This document shows positions 8,907-16,649 of a stretch of DNA of 16,649 bases, piece after piece. Positions within the stretch are counted from its first letter, which is position 1. Each line of letters begins with the position of its first letter. The notes under the pieces were generated by a model that worked only from the letters and a program-made list of their open reading frames with translations, was not told where the DNA came from and did no database searches. The position numbers were made by a program, and so were the translations under genes. The DNA comes from an uncultured Geobacteraceae bacterium (lineage in GTDB: Bacteria; Desulfobacterota; Desulfuromonadia; Desulfuromonadales; Geopsychrobacteraceae), in the NCBI GenBank assembly GCA_937958075.1, contig CALFFB010000195.1, forward strand, positions 1-16,649. The letters run 5' to 3'.

Positions 8907-9332
8907 CTACTGGAGGCTGGTCAGAATCTGGCGGACATTGTCCTTGAGCCGGTCCGATGGCGTCACGACAATCTCTCGCTCAGCGATTCTGGTCTGATAA
9001 CGGGTCACGTCATCGTACTTCTTGTAGGCCTCGCGCAGTTCATCCGAGACCTTGTTTAGCTGCTGCTGTGATACATTGTTCTCAGCCATCACCGACTTGA
9101 AGCTTTTGATCTGATCATCCTCAATCCAGGCAACTCCAAAACGCTTGGGCGGCTTGCCGATAAACACATAAGCCGACGCCTCACCGGGAACGACCTCCAT
9201 CGGCTCACTTACCTCACCGGCCAGTTCCTCCAGATTGGCACGGATGGCTTCAAGCTGCTGCGCGGCCGCCAGATCCGGCGGCAATTGCGGGTAATCCGGA
9301 GTTCCACCCAAAATTTTTGACAACAATCCCAT
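8907..9332 (-). CDS. Hypothetical protein, 141 residues
   Basis: I do not recognise this family. A real gene is indicated by a strong ribosome-binding site (GGAGG, complement of 9338-9342, five bases before the ATG) and a well-formed protein composition. There is no signal peptide or membrane segment after MGLLSKILGG. A proline-containing linker (residues 11-20) leads to a helix (21-40), a compact beta-like part including AYVFIGKPPKRFGVAWIED (54-72), and two long charged helices (74-118) ending in a short beta/helix segment. This layout suggests a small cytoplasmic protein with a coiled-coil-like C-terminal half. It converges on the M20 gene with only 27 bases between stops and lies 117 bases downstream of the TM2 gene. 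Confidence 0.7.
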   Translation of the reverse strand: MGLLSKILGGTPDYPQLPPDLAAAQQLEAIRANLEELAGEVSEPMEVVPGEASAYVFIGKPPKRFGVAWIEDDQIKSFKSVMAENNVSQQQLNKVSDELREAYKKYDDVTRYQTRIAEREIVVTPSDRLKDNVRQILTSLQ

Positions 9333-9449
9333 GACATCCTCCTTTCTTTAGAACGATGGTTTACCCACACCCTAACAAAGGAGGAGGAAAAATCAACCCC
9401 CTGAAAGCCACGAAATTATCTTTATAAAACAAACCATTAAACGATTTTA

Positions 9450-9860
9450 TCAGACGACTTGCAGATACTCTCCCCGATTGATCTGATCGACCTGCTCGTT
9501 GATGGTCCAGAAATCGTACAGATAACCGACCAGAAACAAGCCCCCGGTAAAGAACCAGATGATGCCGGTGATCCACTTGCCGAGATAAAAGCGGTGGATG
9601 CCGAAAATCCCGAGAAAGGTCAGCAGCAGCCAGGTAATGGTGTAATCCTTGGCGCCGGCACTGTAACGCTGATCAGCCTCCCGATCCATCCCCGGAATCA
9701 GAAACAGATCGATAATCCAGCCGACGAACAACAGCCCCAGAGTGAAAAACCAGATGGTGCCGGTGATGGGTCGCCCGTAGTAAAAGCGGTGAGCTCCCAT
9801 GAAGCCGAAAATCCAGATGATATAGCCGATGATAACGGAATGGGTCGTTCTGAAGATCAT
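9450..9860 (-). CDS. Tandem TM2-domain membrane protein
   Basis: A 136-residue inner-membrane protein made of two TM2 domains in tandem. Unit 1 (about residues 10-55) carries GAHRFYYGRPITG and IWFFTLGLLFVGWIIDLF; unit 2 (about 75-120) carries GIHRFYLGKWITG and IWFFTGGLFLVGYLYDFW, so the halves align without gaps over more than 30 residues. Each unit gives two predicted transmembrane helices joined by the G-x-HRFY-x-G turn, for four helices in total. TM2 domains occur in many bacterial proteins of mostly unknown role. The ATG is three bases after the tex stop codon and AGAGGT precedes it inside the end of tex, so it is almost certainly co-translated from the tex mRNA. Confidence 0.85.
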   Translation of the reverse strand: MIFRTTHSVIIGYIIWIFGFMGAHRFYYGRPITGTIWFFTLGLLFVGWIIDLFLIPGMDREADQRYSAGAKDYTITWLLLTFLGIFGIHRFYLGKWITGIIWFFTGGLFLVGYLYDFWTINEQVDQINRGEYLQVV

Positions 9861-9863
9861 ACT

Positions 9864-12167
9864 TTACCTCTTGACACGAAATCCTGATTTTTCCAGTGCT
9901 GCCGCCAGATCGGTCTGCCTGTTCTGGTTTTTGCCCTGTTTTTTCCGAGGGGCTGACGTTGTTGACGCTGGTGGTGCGGACTTTTGATTCTCCCGCTTGT
10001 CCTTGTCGTCGCTGCTGCTGCGCATGGACAGGGAAATACGTTTACGCTGGGCGTCGACCTCAAGCACCCGCACCTGCACCTGCTGGCCGACCTTGACGAC
10101 ATCTCCCGGATCCTTGACAAAGCGATCCGCGAGCTGGCTGATGTGCACCAGGCCGTCCTGATGCACGCCGATATCGACAAAGGCACCGAAGGCGGCAACA
10201 TTGGTGACAATACCGTTGAGGATCATCCCTGCGGCAAGATCAGCGATCTCCATGACATCATCACGAAAACCGGTGGCGACAAAGGCCTCCCGCGGATCAC
10301 GTCCGGGCTTTTTCAGCTCCTGCAGAATATCCTGCAACGTCGGCAGCCCGACATCTGTGCTGATATAGGGCTTGAGATCGATTTTTTCCAACCGTTGCGG
10401 GGTGCCGATCAGCTGCGGCACTGCGACCCCCAGGTCACCGGCCATCTGCTCTACCAGGGCGTAGCGTTCCGGGTGGACAGCAGTGTTGTCGAGGGGCTGG
10501 TCGCCACCCCGAATGCGCAAAAAACCCGCCGCCTGCTCATAGGCTTTCGGCCCGAAACGCGGCACCTTGAGCAATTGCGCCCGCCGTAAAAACGCTCCCT
10601 GTTCATCACGAAAACGGACAATGCCCCTGGCCAGCGACTCGCTGATACCGGAGACAAAACCCAGCAGCGCCCAGCTGGCGGTGTTCAGATCAACGCCGAC
10701 ATAGTTGACACAGGATTCCACCACCTGGTCCAGGGCCTTCTTCAGTTGCGGCTGGTTGACATCGTGCTGATACTGGCCGACGCCGATATGCTTGGCGTCA
10801 ACCTTGACCAGCTCTGCCAGGGGGTCCTGCAAGCGCCGGGCAATAGAGATGGCGCCGCGCACGGTCAGGTCGAGGTCGGGGAATTCCTCACGGGCGATGT
10901 CAGACGCCGAATAGATACTGGCCCCCGCTTCGCTGACCATCACCACCGGCAGCTTTTGGCCCGTCTCCTTCAGGCAGTGGCGGACAAACTGCTCCATTTC
11001 GCGACCGGCAGTGCCGTTACCGATGGCGATCATCTCCACGGCGTAGGCCTGAAGCAGGTGCAGCAGCTCCCGCCGGGCGGCATCAACCCGCCCCCCGCCG
11101 GTATGTGGGTAAATGGTGACATGATCGAGGAAACGCCCGGTCGCATCCACCACGGCCAGCTTGGAACCGGTGCGCAGGCCGGGGTCGACACCAAGCACCA
11201 CCTTGCCCCCCGCCGGCGGTGCCAGTAGCAGATGCCGCAGGTTCTCCGCGAATACCCGTATCGCTTCCTCGTCGGCCGCCTGCTTGGTCTTCAGGCGCAG
11301 CTCAACCTCGATGGACGGCGCGATCAGGCGCTGATAGGCATCGGCGACGACCGCCTCAAGCCAGTCACGGCATGGCGTCTGCTCCGGCAGTAACAGCCTG
11401 GCCAGACGAGGTAAAATCTCCTGCTCCGGCGCTTCGATATGCAGCCGCAGCACCTCCTCCTTCTCCCCCCGACGCATGGCCAGCATACGGTGCGACGGAA
11501 TCTGTTTCAGCGGCTCACGAAAATCGTAGTACATCTCGTATTTGCTCACCGCCGTTTCTTTGCCACGCACCGGCGCCGAACAGAAGACCCCCTGTTCCCA
11601 GGTCAGCTCACGCACCAGCGACCGGGCCTGAGCCGTATCGGCAAACTCCTCAGCGAGGATGTAAGCCGCACCCTGCAGAGCTGCTTCGGCGCTCTCAACG
11701 CCCTGATCCGGGGCGACAAAAGGCATGGCCAGAGTCGACAGGTCAAGGCTGGAGCCGGCTGCCGTCATGATCTTCCGGGCCAGGGGCTCCAGCCCCTGCT
11801 CCCGGGCCAGAGTCGCCTTGGTGCGCCGTTTCGGCTTATAGGGCAGATAAAGGTCTTCAAGCTCGGCCTTCTGACGGCAGACGAGGATCTTCTGTTCCAG
11901 TTCGGCGGTCAGCTTCCCCTGATCGGCAATCGACTTGAGAATCGTCGTCCGGCGTTCATCCAGCTCCTTGAAATAAGCAAGGCGCTCTTCCACCAGACGG
12001 ATCTGCACCTCGTCCAGTTCCCCCGTTGCCTCCTTGCGGTAGCGGGCGATAAAAGGTACCGTCGCTCCCTCTTCCAGCAGAGCTATGGTCGCTGCAAGCC
12101 GCTGCGGCGGCAATCCCGTTTCTTCCTGCAGCAGCACGATAAAATCGGTCACTGGCTGTTTAGTCAT
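9864..12167 (-). CDS. tex: Tex family RNA-binding transcription accessory protein
   Basis: A 767-residue cytoplasmic nucleic-acid-binding protein that acts on transcription and RNA turnover in other bacteria. Domains in order: helical Tex N-terminal region (1-320), YqgF/RNase H-like domain opening with VLGVDPGLRTGSKLAVVD (about 322-450), helix-hairpin-helix region following GQYQHDVNQPQL (about 465-560), and an S1 RNA-binding domain with GMILNGIVTNVAAFGAFVDI and DGLVHISQL (about 647-716). A basic, Ser/Pro/Lys-rich tail (717-757) follows, probably disordered. I chose the ATG at 12167, giving MTKQPVTDFI with AGGA just upstream; the frame remains open to 12218 but those 17 residues have no support. 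The TM2 gene follows by three bases. Confidence 0.95.
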   Translation of the reverse strand: MTKQPVTDFIVLLQEETGLPPQRLAATIALLEEGATVPFIARYRKEATGELDEVQIRLVEERLAYFKELDERRTTILKSIADQGKLTAELEQKILVCRQKAELEDLYLPYKPKRRTKATLAREQGLEPLARKIMTAAGSSLDLSTLAMPFVAPDQGVESAEAALQGAAYILAEEFADTAQARSLVRELTWEQGVFCSAPVRGKETAVSKYEMYYDFREPLKQIPSHRMLAMRRGEKEEVLRLHIEAPEQEILPRLARLLLPEQTPCRDWLEAVVADAYQRLIAPSIEVELRLKTKQAADEEAIRVFAENLRHLLLAPPAGGKVVLGVDPGLRTGSKLAVVDATGRFLDHVTIYPHTGGGRVDAARRELLHLLQAYAVEMIAIGNGTAGREMEQFVRHCLKETGQKLPVVMVSEAGASIYSASDIAREEFPDLDLTVRGAISIARRLQDPLAELVKVDAKHIGVGQYQHDVNQPQLKKALDQVVESCVNYVGVDLNTASWALLGFVSGISESLARGIVRFRDEQGAFLRRAQLLKVPRFGPKAYEQAAGFLRIRGGDQPLDNTAVHPERYALVEQMAGDLGVAVPQLIGTPQRLEKIDLKPYISTDVGLPTLQDILQELKKPGRDPREAFVATGFRDDVMEIADLAAGMILNGIVTNVAAFGAFVDIGVHQDGLVHISQLADRFVKDPGDVVKVGQQVQVRVLEVDAQRKRISLSMRSSSDDKDKRENQKSAPPASTTSAPRKKQGKNQNRQTDLAAALEKSGFRVKR

Positions 12168-12275
12168 GACATTCCTGAAATGTTCACGGTTAACAAAAGA
12201 AAAACAGACCAGCGGCATACAGAATCATGCGACTGGTCCGAATGTTGGCTCAAACACAACAAAAACGACAAACAG

Positions 12276-12770
12276 TCAGCGGCTGGTCCGGGGCTGATTC
12301 CACACCTGAAATGCCATCCCTTCATCGTCAATGAAGGTCGCCTCGTAGCCAAAGGTATAGGCCACCGCCCCTTTGATATCGGCAAAGCTTACGGCAAAGG
12401 GATGGCTGGTGTGCACCGTGCTGCCGGGGAAAAGACCGGAAACGGTCTGATAGGCCACCACCCGGTTATCTGTATCAAGAAGAAACACTCTGAGGGTCAG
12501 GCGCCCGGCACGGACGTACATCATCTGGACATGATCAGCGTAACGCATCACCCCGGTCAAGCGCCCCCCCTGTTGCTGCTGCTCAAAATGACTGTCAATC
12601 ACCAGGTACAGATCCTGCCAGGTCTGCGTTTTATCGGCCTGCGCAAAAGGCACGACCGGGCCGGACTCTGCCTCAGCTCCCAGATAATGCCCGGTGGTTG
12701 TCTGGCAACCCACCAACAGAAAAACATAAAGAGAGAGCAAACATCCTGTCAATAGTCGCAGACGGCTCAT
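12276..12770 (-). CDS. Predicted lipoprotein, 164 residues
   Basis: The N-terminus has a basic start (MSRLR), a hydrophobic stretch and the lipobox LVGC with Cys22, so it should be lipid-anchored in the envelope. I do not recognise the mature domain. It is rich in predicted beta strands (LTLRVFLLDTDNRVVAYQTV, residues about 91-110), and SFADIKGAVAYTF suggests a helix-strand unit. No enzyme motif was seen. GGAG lies shortly before the ATG. It follows the 781-residue lipoprotein by 48 bases on the same strand and precedes tex by 108 bases, so it is likely the third gene of a lipoprotein run. Its function is unknown. Confidence 0.75.
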   Translation of the reverse strand: MSRLRLLTGCLLSLYVFLLVGCQTTTGHYLGAEAESGPVVPFAQADKTQTWQDLYLVIDSHFEQQQQGGRLTGVMRYADHVQMMYVRAGRLTLRVFLLDTDNRVVAYQTVSGLFPGSTVHTSHPFAVSFADIKGAVAYTFGYEATFIDDEGMAFQVWNQPRTSR

Positions 12771-12782
12771 ATCCAGCTCCTT

Positions 12783-12801
12783 TCAGCGGCCTGACCGCTG
12801 A
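12783..12801 (-). promoter_or_regulatory. Hairpin between two lipoprotein genes
   Basis: Seven perfect base pairs (12783-12789 with 12795-12801, TCAGCGG/CCGCTGA) surround a five-base loop, between the stop of the 781-residue lipoprotein gene and the ribosome-binding site of the 164-residue one. On the - strand AAAGGAG follows directly instead of a U tract. It may stabilise the upstream mRNA, act as a weak processing or attenuation site, or limit access to the next ribosome-binding site. Confidence 0.35.
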
Positions 12802-12818
12802 GACTGCCTTACTCGCTC

Positions 12819-15164
12819 CTAATCACCAAAGCGGATCGATAGGTTCTCTATATCGTTTATTCTCGCCTCGGCACCATGCCACGCCCAGAGCAGTTCCACG
12901 TACATATAGACATAATACTCATGTCCGGGGGTAGGCGTGAAGTCGAAGGTGCGATCGATGAGGTAGTCCCTGGTTCGCGTCTGATATTTGCCAAAAATAT
13001 AGGCATCGGTGACCTGGTGATTCAGTATCTCATTTTTCTCCGTGCCATGGACTCGTTTGCCTGCGGTTTTGTCATAAACACCGGACACATAGATGGCCTT
13101 GGTGTCAACCACAAAACCATCTCCTTTACTGTATGTTCTTCCGTCACCGGTTTTGAGGGTGACGGAAGATTTCAGATCGACATGGATTCTTTTATTGCCC
13201 AGCTTGTCATTTTTTACGTAAGTGAAAGGAGCCATGATCTCCCGCTTACCTTCGCCACTGGAGTCATTACTAATGACAGCTCCACCAACAACCACCGTTT
13301 CAGGCCGATAATACAATCCCATGGGCCAGTCGTTGACATCGCCAATACGATTGACAAGCTTGAATTTGAATTCCTGCAGACCGGTCAGGGTGGAATCCTG
13401 TGTGTAGCGATTTCTGACCCGGTCTCCCAGCAGGACATAGCCATAGTTGCCAACAACGTCCGTATCAGAAGGCTGATATTGACTGTTGTAGGGCTGCACA
13501 ACCGCAGTCTGATCGATGAGGTCAAAATCGGGACCGATACGTGCTGTCCATTGATCCGACAAAAGTTGACCAACGGGGTAGCTTGCCCCTTGCGCCGCCA
13601 CGACGACGGAATAGGTGCCGGGGAGAAGGTTGTCAAAGGCAAAGGTGTAGACCTGATAGGCCGTTTCCGCCTTCAGTTTGAGAGCCTTGTCCCCCGGCGT
13701 GTCGGCGTATCGGTAGTCATAGGTTGGGCCGTCCATCTCGACAGGCGCGTCGACACGGGCCCTGTAGGGATACCGACGATCGCTGTCGTTACTGCTGTAT
13801 GCCAGGATCTCAAAACCACCGGGATAAAGATCGGCCGTAGTCACAAAGGCACCAAAAAGTCCATTGACAGGTTCGCCGGAGATGCCACGGCGCATGAATT
13901 CCGCTTTTTTCAGAACATCACCGGCCCTGTCCGGGAAAAACTTTCCATCTGTCCGATAGGGACGTAGCTCGTTCACCAGCAACTGGAAGACATTGTGGCT
14001 GAAGGTTGTCCTGTTGGTTCCGGCACTTTGCGTTCCCACCTGAGTGGTGAGGTTTGTAGCGGTTTTCTGAGCGCGACTGATCGTTGCAGCGGATGTTGCT
14101 TCGGAAAACTCCAGAAACAGGGAAAGGGCCAGATGCTGGCTTTGGTACAGGTTAAGATAGAGATTCTCCAGCAGCTGGTATTTGTCCACGAAGGGATCAC
14201 TGGTGTATTTCAGATAATGCGCAAGATTATTGAAAATCGGCGCTGTTGCCGATGAGATGACGGAATGTATCTTATCCAGATGAAACCCCATGTTTTCATC
14301 TGAATAGATCACCTGATCATGGGCGGCAGCAAGCATCCTGCCGTCCTCGCTGTCAATGCCAGCAGAGAATTTTTCCGCCGCTCCCTGAATCTTGAGGATA
14401 TTGTCTGTTGGGTAAAGCAGGCTGACCCGGGTCAGGTTAGCCTCCTGCTCAACCTTGCCCTCGACGCGATTGATGGCTTTGTTCAAGTCCTCTGTCGAAC
14501 GATCGATCTGAACCGTCATGTCATCAAGCTGGGTTTTGACTTCAACCAGTTGCGCCTCAATCGCCTTGAGACGTTCCGTATAATCGTCAAACCCCGCCTG
14601 TTTCAAGGCAAAGGAAAAAACAGGGGGGGCCAGGGTTTTGACTCCGGGAAGATCGGCCACTGCCGTACCAAACGCTGCCACTTTACCAACAAATTCGCCG
14701 AAACCTCCCTCATTTGCCGGGGGGGGTGGCACCTCATCTCCGTCCATACACAAGACGCCCCGCCTGTCCTCGCGACTGCTTTGACCGGTCACGGCGGTTG
14801 CTGGACGGGCAAACATGGCCTCTTCGTCATCCAGGGCGATATCCGTCCAGTAATCCTGATGTTTCAGTTGTCGGTCGAGCCATCCTCCGTCACGATACAT
14901 GTCCGCCAGGGCATTCAATTCCCACAAAGACGGGAGCCGCAAGCCGTAAAATTCACATAAATATTGCGCGTCATCATAGCTTTTTTCCGTACCCGACTGC
15001 ATGACAGCAGAGGTTTCTGTGGCCTCAAGCACAATGGGCTCTTCCAAAGATCTGAGTTCCGGACCATCTGAACCATCACCGCATCCCCCGAGGAGAAAGA
15101 CTGCCGAAACTACCAACATGAACAACAGATATCCGACATTCTTCAGTAACTGGCGAAACATCAT
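12819..15164 (-). CDS. Large multidomain lipoprotein with Lcl/DUF1566-like region
   Basis: A 781-residue predicted lipoprotein. Basic start, hydrophobic segment and lipobox LGGC (Cys28) are followed by an acidic linker. Residues about 60-140 (YDDAQYLCEFYGLRLPSLWE ... YWTDIAL ... GVLCM) follow the Lcl/DUF1566 pattern: A..LC, G.RLP...EL, YWT and a final C, with Cys70 and Cys139 perhaps disulfide-linked. After a PPPPAN linker comes a Gly/Ala-rich helix (155-190), a strong heptad-like coiled coil (about 195-242), a long helical region (to about 430) and a beta-rich C-terminal half with many Tyr and Asp residues. I recognise no family beyond the Lcl-like part. GGAGG precedes the ATG at 15164; a second ATG follows immediately. 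It lies 75 bases after the C45-type gene. Confidence 0.8.
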   Translation of the reverse strand: MMFRQLLKNVGYLLFMLVVSAVFLLGGCGDGSDGPELRSLEEPIVLEATETSAVMQSGTEKSYDDAQYLCEFYGLRLPSLWELNALADMYRDGGWLDRQLKHQDYWTDIALDDEEAMFARPATAVTGQSSREDRRGVLCMDGDEVPPPPANEGGFGEFVGKVAAFGTAVADLPGVKTLAPPVFSFALKQAGFDDYTERLKAIEAQLVEVKTQLDDMTVQIDRSTEDLNKAINRVEGKVEQEANLTRVSLLYPTDNILKIQGAAEKFSAGIDSEDGRMLAAAHDQVIYSDENMGFHLDKIHSVISSATAPIFNNLAHYLKYTSDPFVDKYQLLENLYLNLYQSQHLALSLFLEFSEATSAATISRAQKTATNLTTQVGTQSAGTNRTTFSHNVFQLLVNELRPYRTDGKFFPDRAGDVLKKAEFMRRGISGEPVNGLFGAFVTTADLYPGGFEILAYSSNDSDRRYPYRARVDAPVEMDGPTYDYRYADTPGDKALKLKAETAYQVYTFAFDNLLPGTYSVVVAAQGASYPVGQLLSDQWTARIGPDFDLIDQTAVVQPYNSQYQPSDTDVVGNYGYVLLGDRVRNRYTQDSTLTGLQEFKFKLVNRIGDVNDWPMGLYYRPETVVVGGAVISNDSSGEGKREIMAPFTYVKNDKLGNKRIHVDLKSSVTLKTGDGRTYSKGDGFVVDTKAIYVSGVYDKTAGKRVHGTEKNEILNHQVTDAYIFGKYQTRTRDYLIDRTFDFTPTPGHEYYVYMYVELLWAWHGAEARINDIENLSIRFGD

Positions 15165-15239
15165 GGCAGTCCTCCTTTAGCATAATAATGACATAGACTG
15201 TTGTGGGCATGGTCAAGGCAAAATTGCCACTTCAGGGCT

Positions 15240-16484
15240 TTACAAAAACAACGACGCCAGGTCCACCTTTTCCCAATCTGAAAACTCAACTCCCCGCAGC
15301 CAGATGGTTCTGGTTTCAGGTTGAGCGATCACCTGAAAAACCGTGCCGGCGTGCACGGCGCCGCCCTCTTCGACAGGGACATCCATCAGCCTTTTCATCC
15401 CCTCTACATCGAGGTGCCCCTTATATTCCGGGGAATCAGCCAGCTGGTAGAGATTTGCAAGTCGTGGATCCTGTTCAACTGGTGGAGGCGGAGTGATGTA
15501 TGCTTCCCAGGCCAGCGGGTAGGGTGGGACGAAGCTGTTATAGGCGGCAAGGACACCTTCGTTTTTGCCATCGACGCGCCGACAGTCAAAAGTGGCTCTT
15601 TCCACAGATACAGCCCTGCTACTATCGGCAATCTGGATGATATAGGCCAGATCTGCCGGTGTGGCGCAGAGGGTCGTGTAGGCATCGTCGAGGGTGGCAC
15701 TGGCCGTCAGAACCCGCAGCAGCACGGATGAACTATCCTCTGCAATCTCGTTGAAACCGGGGTCGGATTGCTCTCCATTGTTCAGCTCAATAAAGAGACC
15801 TTTTTCGTTCATCCCCGTTTCAAGGTACAGATTACCGATGGGATGAATATTGGCCACGGCCAGACCCGTATCGGGATGAAGGACAACAATCCCCAGATAC
15901 GTCATGTATTGCTTCATTGAGGCGCGATCAATATCCCAGTTCCTGCCGATGACCAGACGCCCGTCCGGTGTGTACGAACCCCAGGCAGCCAGGGCACTGC
16001 AGGCCGAGGGTGGCGCGCCGCCGAGCACGGCCTGGGTCAGCAACATCATACTGGCGTTGGCCAGCATCACCTCATCTGCGCTTAATCCGGACGTTTCCCC
16101 GATACCGGCCATCAACTCCGTTATTTCTGTTGCGTAATATGAGGCAAAATCCCTGGCCAGTTCGACCTGCTGTGGATAGGGGATACCGCGCTGAGCTATG
16201 TCATCTGTGATTTCATCGAGGAACCGGCGCAATTCACCACGCAGCAGATAACCATACTGGCGGCCCATGGCATGCCAGTCGCCTTTCAGGTTCAAGACAG
16301 GATACAGCTGGTTGGGCGACAGATAATAATCTCCCCCCTCGAATGAGTCGATGAGGACAAGACCCTGGTCAGGTTGCCTATCCCGATCACTGTCCGAGCA
16401 TCCTGTCATGAGCAGGATACAGAACATCAGCAAAAGACCAAGCAAAACACTTTGCCGACACTCGCGATAACAGGACAAGACCAT
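15240..16484 (-). CDS. Lipid-anchored C45/AAT-like Ntn-hydrolase
   Basis: A 414-residue predicted lipoprotein related to acyl-CoA:6-aminopenicillanate acyltransferase-like N-terminal-nucleophile hydrolases, which cut or form linear amide bonds. The signal segment (12-28) ends at TGC with Cys29. Family marks: GDWHAMGRQYGYLL (68-81), the nucleophile Cys162 in SACSALAAWG followed by TPDGRLVIGRNWD (172-184), then GMNEKGLFIELNNG and a late DVEGMKRLMD region. Processing before Cys162 would leave a lipid-anchored alpha part and a beta part. I chose the ATG at 16484 because GGAGG precedes it and the lipobox follows; the 55 codons further upstream look non-coding, and their 165 bases show no clear promoter. 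The substrate is unknown; penicillins, acyl-homoserine lactones or lipid amides are possible by family. Confidence 0.85.
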   Translation of the reverse strand: MVLSCYRECRQSVLLGLLLMFCILLMTGCSDSDRDRQPDQGLVLIDSFEGGDYYLSPNQLYPVLNLKGDWHAMGRQYGYLLRGELRRFLDEITDDIAQRGIPYPQQVELARDFASYYATEITELMAGIGETSGLSADEVMLANASMMLLTQAVLGGAPPSACSALAAWGSYTPDGRLVIGRNWDIDRASMKQYMTYLGIVVLHPDTGLAVANIHPIGNLYLETGMNEKGLFIELNNGEQSDPGFNEIAEDSSSVLLRVLTASATLDDAYTTLCATPADLAYIIQIADSSRAVSVERATFDCRRVDGKNEGVLAAYNSFVPPYPLAWEAYITPPPPVEQDPRLANLYQLADSPEYKGHLDVEGMKRLMDVPVEEGGAVHAGTVFQVIAQPETRTIWLRGVEFSDWEKVDLASLFL

Positions 16485-16649
16485 AGGATATCCTCCCGCC
16501 CGGCATCCGGCCGCCATAACTGTCGGTTGTAGGGGCAGACATGTGACGTAATCTGAAACTGAGTCAATTCCCGGGCAAGAAGCCGGTCTACGGCGCCAGC
16601 GCCGCCGACTGGAAATTAAAGTGGAGCAGTTTGTAGTCCGGCGCATCAC

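Noticed and set aside
12168..12218. Longer N-terminus for tex starting at 12218
   Set aside because: No ribosome-binding site and no family resemblance in the extra 17 residues; the ATG at 12167 gives the usual Tex beginning.
12876..13967. Open frame of about 363 codons on the + strand opposite the large lipoprotein
   Set aside because: The - strand frame has a signal peptide, lipobox and strong ribosome-binding site; the + strand frame has none of these and no recognisable domain.
16485..16649. N-terminal extension of the C45-like protein to the window edge
   Set aside because: It would place about 55 Arg- and Cys-rich residues before a clear signal peptide; GGAGG before 16484 supports the shorter form.

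Overview
The window is chromosomal DNA of a Gram-negative, probably strictly or largely anaerobic bacterium, most likely of the Desulfuromonadales type (Desulfuromonas/Pelobacter/Geobacter relatives). I infer this from the order argG-argH-small LptM-type lipoprotein-dapA-dapB-dapL, from the use of DapL (LL-diaminopimelate aminotransferase) instead of DapC/D/E, from several lipoboxes and Shine-Dalgarno sites typical of proteobacteria, and from the general protein style; no database was consulted. LAYOUT. Bases 3-80 are the end of an RDD-family membrane protein gene. Bases 265-6885 on the + strand are a biosynthetic block: the last two steps of arginine synthesis (argG, argH), a 47-residue lipoprotein, three steps toward diaminopimelate/lysine (dapA, dapB, dapL) and a bacterioferritin-like protein closed by a strong intrinsic terminator (6919-6947). 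Next comes a 351-base gene-free stretch, then a translationally coupled GNAT acetyltransferase and M20 metallo-amidohydrolase pair (7237-8879). From 8907 to the end all genes are on the - strand: an unrecognised 141-residue protein, a protein with two tandem TM2 domains, the RNA-binding factor Tex, and a run of three predicted lipoproteins: a 164-residue one, a 781-residue multidomain one with an Lcl/DUF1566-like region, and a lipid-anchored Ntn-hydrolase of the C45/acyl-transferase type. MOST NOTABLE SIGNAL. Three copies of one ~111-nt structured element lie in the first 7.2 kb: 95-205 (read on the - strand), 1504-1614 (+) and 7054-7163 (+). All three have the same plan: a 20-22 bp closing stem whose distal sequence differs completely between copies yet still pairs; a nearly invariant interior; and two small hairpins with GGAT/GGAC in their terminal loops. 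Substitutions in the stems are compensated, and the non-Watson-Crick pairs are G-U wobbles on one strand only, so this looks like a family of structured RNAs with a defined sense strand rather than a simple DNA inverted repeat. The GGA-in-loop hairpins resemble CsrA/RsmA target sites, which suggests, as inference only, an RNA sponge or leader element that ties amino-acid genes to a global regulator. HOW THE GENES WORK TOGETHER. argG and argH give arginine from citrulline; dapA, dapB and dapL give LL-diaminopimelate from aspartate semialdehyde for lysine and peptidoglycan. The lptM-like lipoprotein is probably an outer-membrane assembly helper carried in the same operon. The three lipoproteins at the right end form a candidate cell-envelope module of unknown function.
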